Of a DNA stretch of 41,753 nt, positions 40,866 through 41,753 are shown piece after piece. Both the position numbers and the translations under genes were made by a program. The stretch's first letter is position 1; each line of letters begins with the position of its first letter. The stretch is from positions 1 through 41,753 of the forward strand of contig JAHHSR010000013.1 in the NCBI GenBank assembly GCA_020025075.1, read 5' to 3'. This stretch comes from Pectinatus sp. (GTDB lineage Bacteria; Bacillota; Negativicutes; Selenomonadales; Selenomonadaceae). The notes beneath the pieces are model-generated. The model did no database searches and had not been told where the DNA came from. It saw nothing but the letters and a program-made list of their open reading frames with translations.

Positions 40866-41702
40866 ATGGATGTCATAGCATTAGTTGGGCCAAGCGGTAC
40901 GGGCAAAAGCCATCGGGCGCTGACGGTCGCGCATGAGCATCATGCCGATGCGATTATTGATGATGGTATCTTGATAAGGGGCAGTAAGATTGTGGCGGGA
41001 CATTCGGCCAAGCGGGAAAAGAGCAAGATTATGGCCGTGCGCCGTGCCATTTTCTGCCTGCCCGGCCACGCCCAGGAAGTGCGCGAGGCGATTGAGCGCG
41101 AAAAGCCGCAGCGCATTTTGGTTTTGGGAACTTCCGATAATATGGTCTATAAGATTTGCAATGTCTTAAATTTGCCGCCCATTTCGCAAATTATCAATAT
41201 CGCCGATATTGCGACACAGGCGGAGATGAAAAAGGCACACGAGTGCAGGATTAAAGAGGGAAAGCATATTATTCCCGTGCCGACTATTGAGCTGAAGCCG
41301 CATTTTTCTGGCTATCTTATCGACCCGATTCAATCCTTTTTTAAAAAGTCGCGCACCAAGCGCCGCCGTTTGGGCGAAAAGTCCATTGTACGCCCAATTT
41401 TTAGTTATTATGGGCGGCTTATTATTGACGACCAGGCGTTGCTGTCAATTGTCGAGCGCGTTGGCGCGCAAAAAGAATCCGTAGATAAGCTTTATGGTAT
41501 TCATATCGACCACTTGACGAAGGGCGACGAGGACCGGGGTGTTGCCATTTCTTTCAAGGTTATCTTGGAATATGGACGCCATATACCGACGCTTTTGGCA
41601 GATTTGCAGCAAAAAATCAAGGATTCAATCGAGTACATGACCGGCATGGTTGTGCAAAATGTCAATATCACGGTCAAGGGATTGCACATTAAGACAATAT
41701 AA
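40866..41702 (+). CDS. P-loop NTPase fused to an Asp23/Gls24-like domain
   Basis: The 278-aa protein joins two parts. The N-terminal part is a P-loop domain with Walker A GPSGTGKSHRA (residues 8-18), a KREKSKIMAVRRAIFC helix and a RILVLGTSD strand. The C-terminal part (about 180-278) is like the Asp23/Gls24 family: IVERVGAQKESVDKLYGIHI, then GVAISFKVILEYG and a closing TGMVVQNVNITVKGL. Asp23-type proteins act at the cell envelope. ATG 40866 is 8 nt from GGAG. The nucleotide, partner and role are unknown. Confidence 0.8.
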   Translation: MDVIALVGPSGTGKSHRALTVAHEHHADAIIDDGILIRGSKIVAGHSAKREKSKIMAVRRAIFCLPGHAQEVREAIEREKPQRILVLGTSDNMVYKICNVLNLPPISQIINIADIATQAEMKKAHECRIKEGKHIIPVPTIELKPHFSGYLIDPIQSFFKKSRTKRRRLGEKSIVRPIFSYYGRLIIDDQALLSIVERVGAQKESVDKLYGIHIDHLTKGDEDRGVAISFKVILEYGRHIPTLLADLQQKIKDSIEYMTGMVVQNVNITVKGLHIKTI

Positions 41703-41715
41703 AAGAGGTGCTTTT

Positions 41716-41753
41716 ATGGGATGTCTGACAGAGCAGGTTTTTCAAAAGATGAT
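41716..41753 (+). CDS. Start of a gene cut by the window edge
   Basis: ATG 41716 with SD AGAGGTG begins MGCLTEQVFQKM and continues past the window end. It lies 13 nt after the preceding gene, so it is probably in the same operon. Too short to identify. Confidence 0.6.
   Translation, partial: MGCLTEQVFQKM

Overview
The window looks like chromosome from a strictly anaerobic, diderm Firmicute, most likely a member of the Negativicutes; the genus cannot be fixed from sequence alone. Firmicute signs are the rpsU-yqeY pair, an L10-type leader before rplJ, FloA/NfeD, long-form HPF and an Asp23/Gls24-type domain. Diderm signs are an outer-membrane secretin with a PilP-like lipoprotein and several enzymes with signal peptides suited to a periplasm. 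Anaerobic signs are a selenium-dependent D-proline reductase operon, a minimal two-gene SufBC-like Fe-S system, a hydratase with aconitase-type cluster cysteines and a DcuC-type carrier. No transposase, integrase, CRISPR array or rRNA was seen.

Left edge (1-846): an AT-rich orphan module encoding a TNT-type NAD+ glycohydrolase toxin domain without any secretion part, overlapped by a small probable immunity gene and closed by a strong terminator. Region 847-8563 (minus strand): a Stickland D-proline reductase operon in transcription order prdC, prdA, a small S1-like gene, prdB, prdD, prdE, prdF and a TSUP permease. Two of its genes are selenoprotein genes that a standard gene caller would break. 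prdB has an in-frame UGA at 4452-4454, and prdC has one at 7373-7375 followed by 41 further codons and a bSECIS-like hairpin with a GGU loop. PrdF racemises L-proline to D-proline, PrdA/PrdB reduce D-proline to 5-aminovalerate, and PrdC carries electrons. PrdD and PrdE look like a copy of PrdA split exactly at its pyruvoyl-forming cysteine. Hairpins sit in all the longer intercistronic gaps, and before prdA and prdF they lie between the Shine-Dalgarno sequence and the start codon. proS is divergent from this operon.

Region 10.8-15.6 kb (minus strand): pilP-like and pilQ, a flavin-reductase-fold gene, then nfeD-floA and two uncharacterised genes. Region 15.9-22.5 kb (plus strand): hpf, then aroF-prmA-rsmE-mtaB in close coupling, hinT, rpsU-yqeY and a secreted protein of unknown function. 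Region 22.5-24.3 kb (minus strand): smsC-smsB. Region 24.4-28.6 kb (plus strand): five tRNA genes, rpmG, secE, nusG, rplK, rplA, an L10 leader, rplJ and rplL, ending in a terminator with no rpoB behind it.

Region 28.6-41.7 kb is a metabolic and envelope region. It holds a second flavin-reductase-fold protein, a periplasmic L-asparaginase and an ADP-ribosylglycohydrolase. Next comes a LysR regulator divergent from an aconitase-superfamily hydratase and a DcuC-type carrier, a layout recalling E. coli ybhD/ybhI/ybhJ. It continues with a periplasmic 5'-nucleotidase-type phosphatase, a small secreted protein, a DASS transporter and an ECF-S-like membrane protein. At the right end is a P-loop/Asp23-like gene behind a long structured leader, followed by the start of one more gene.
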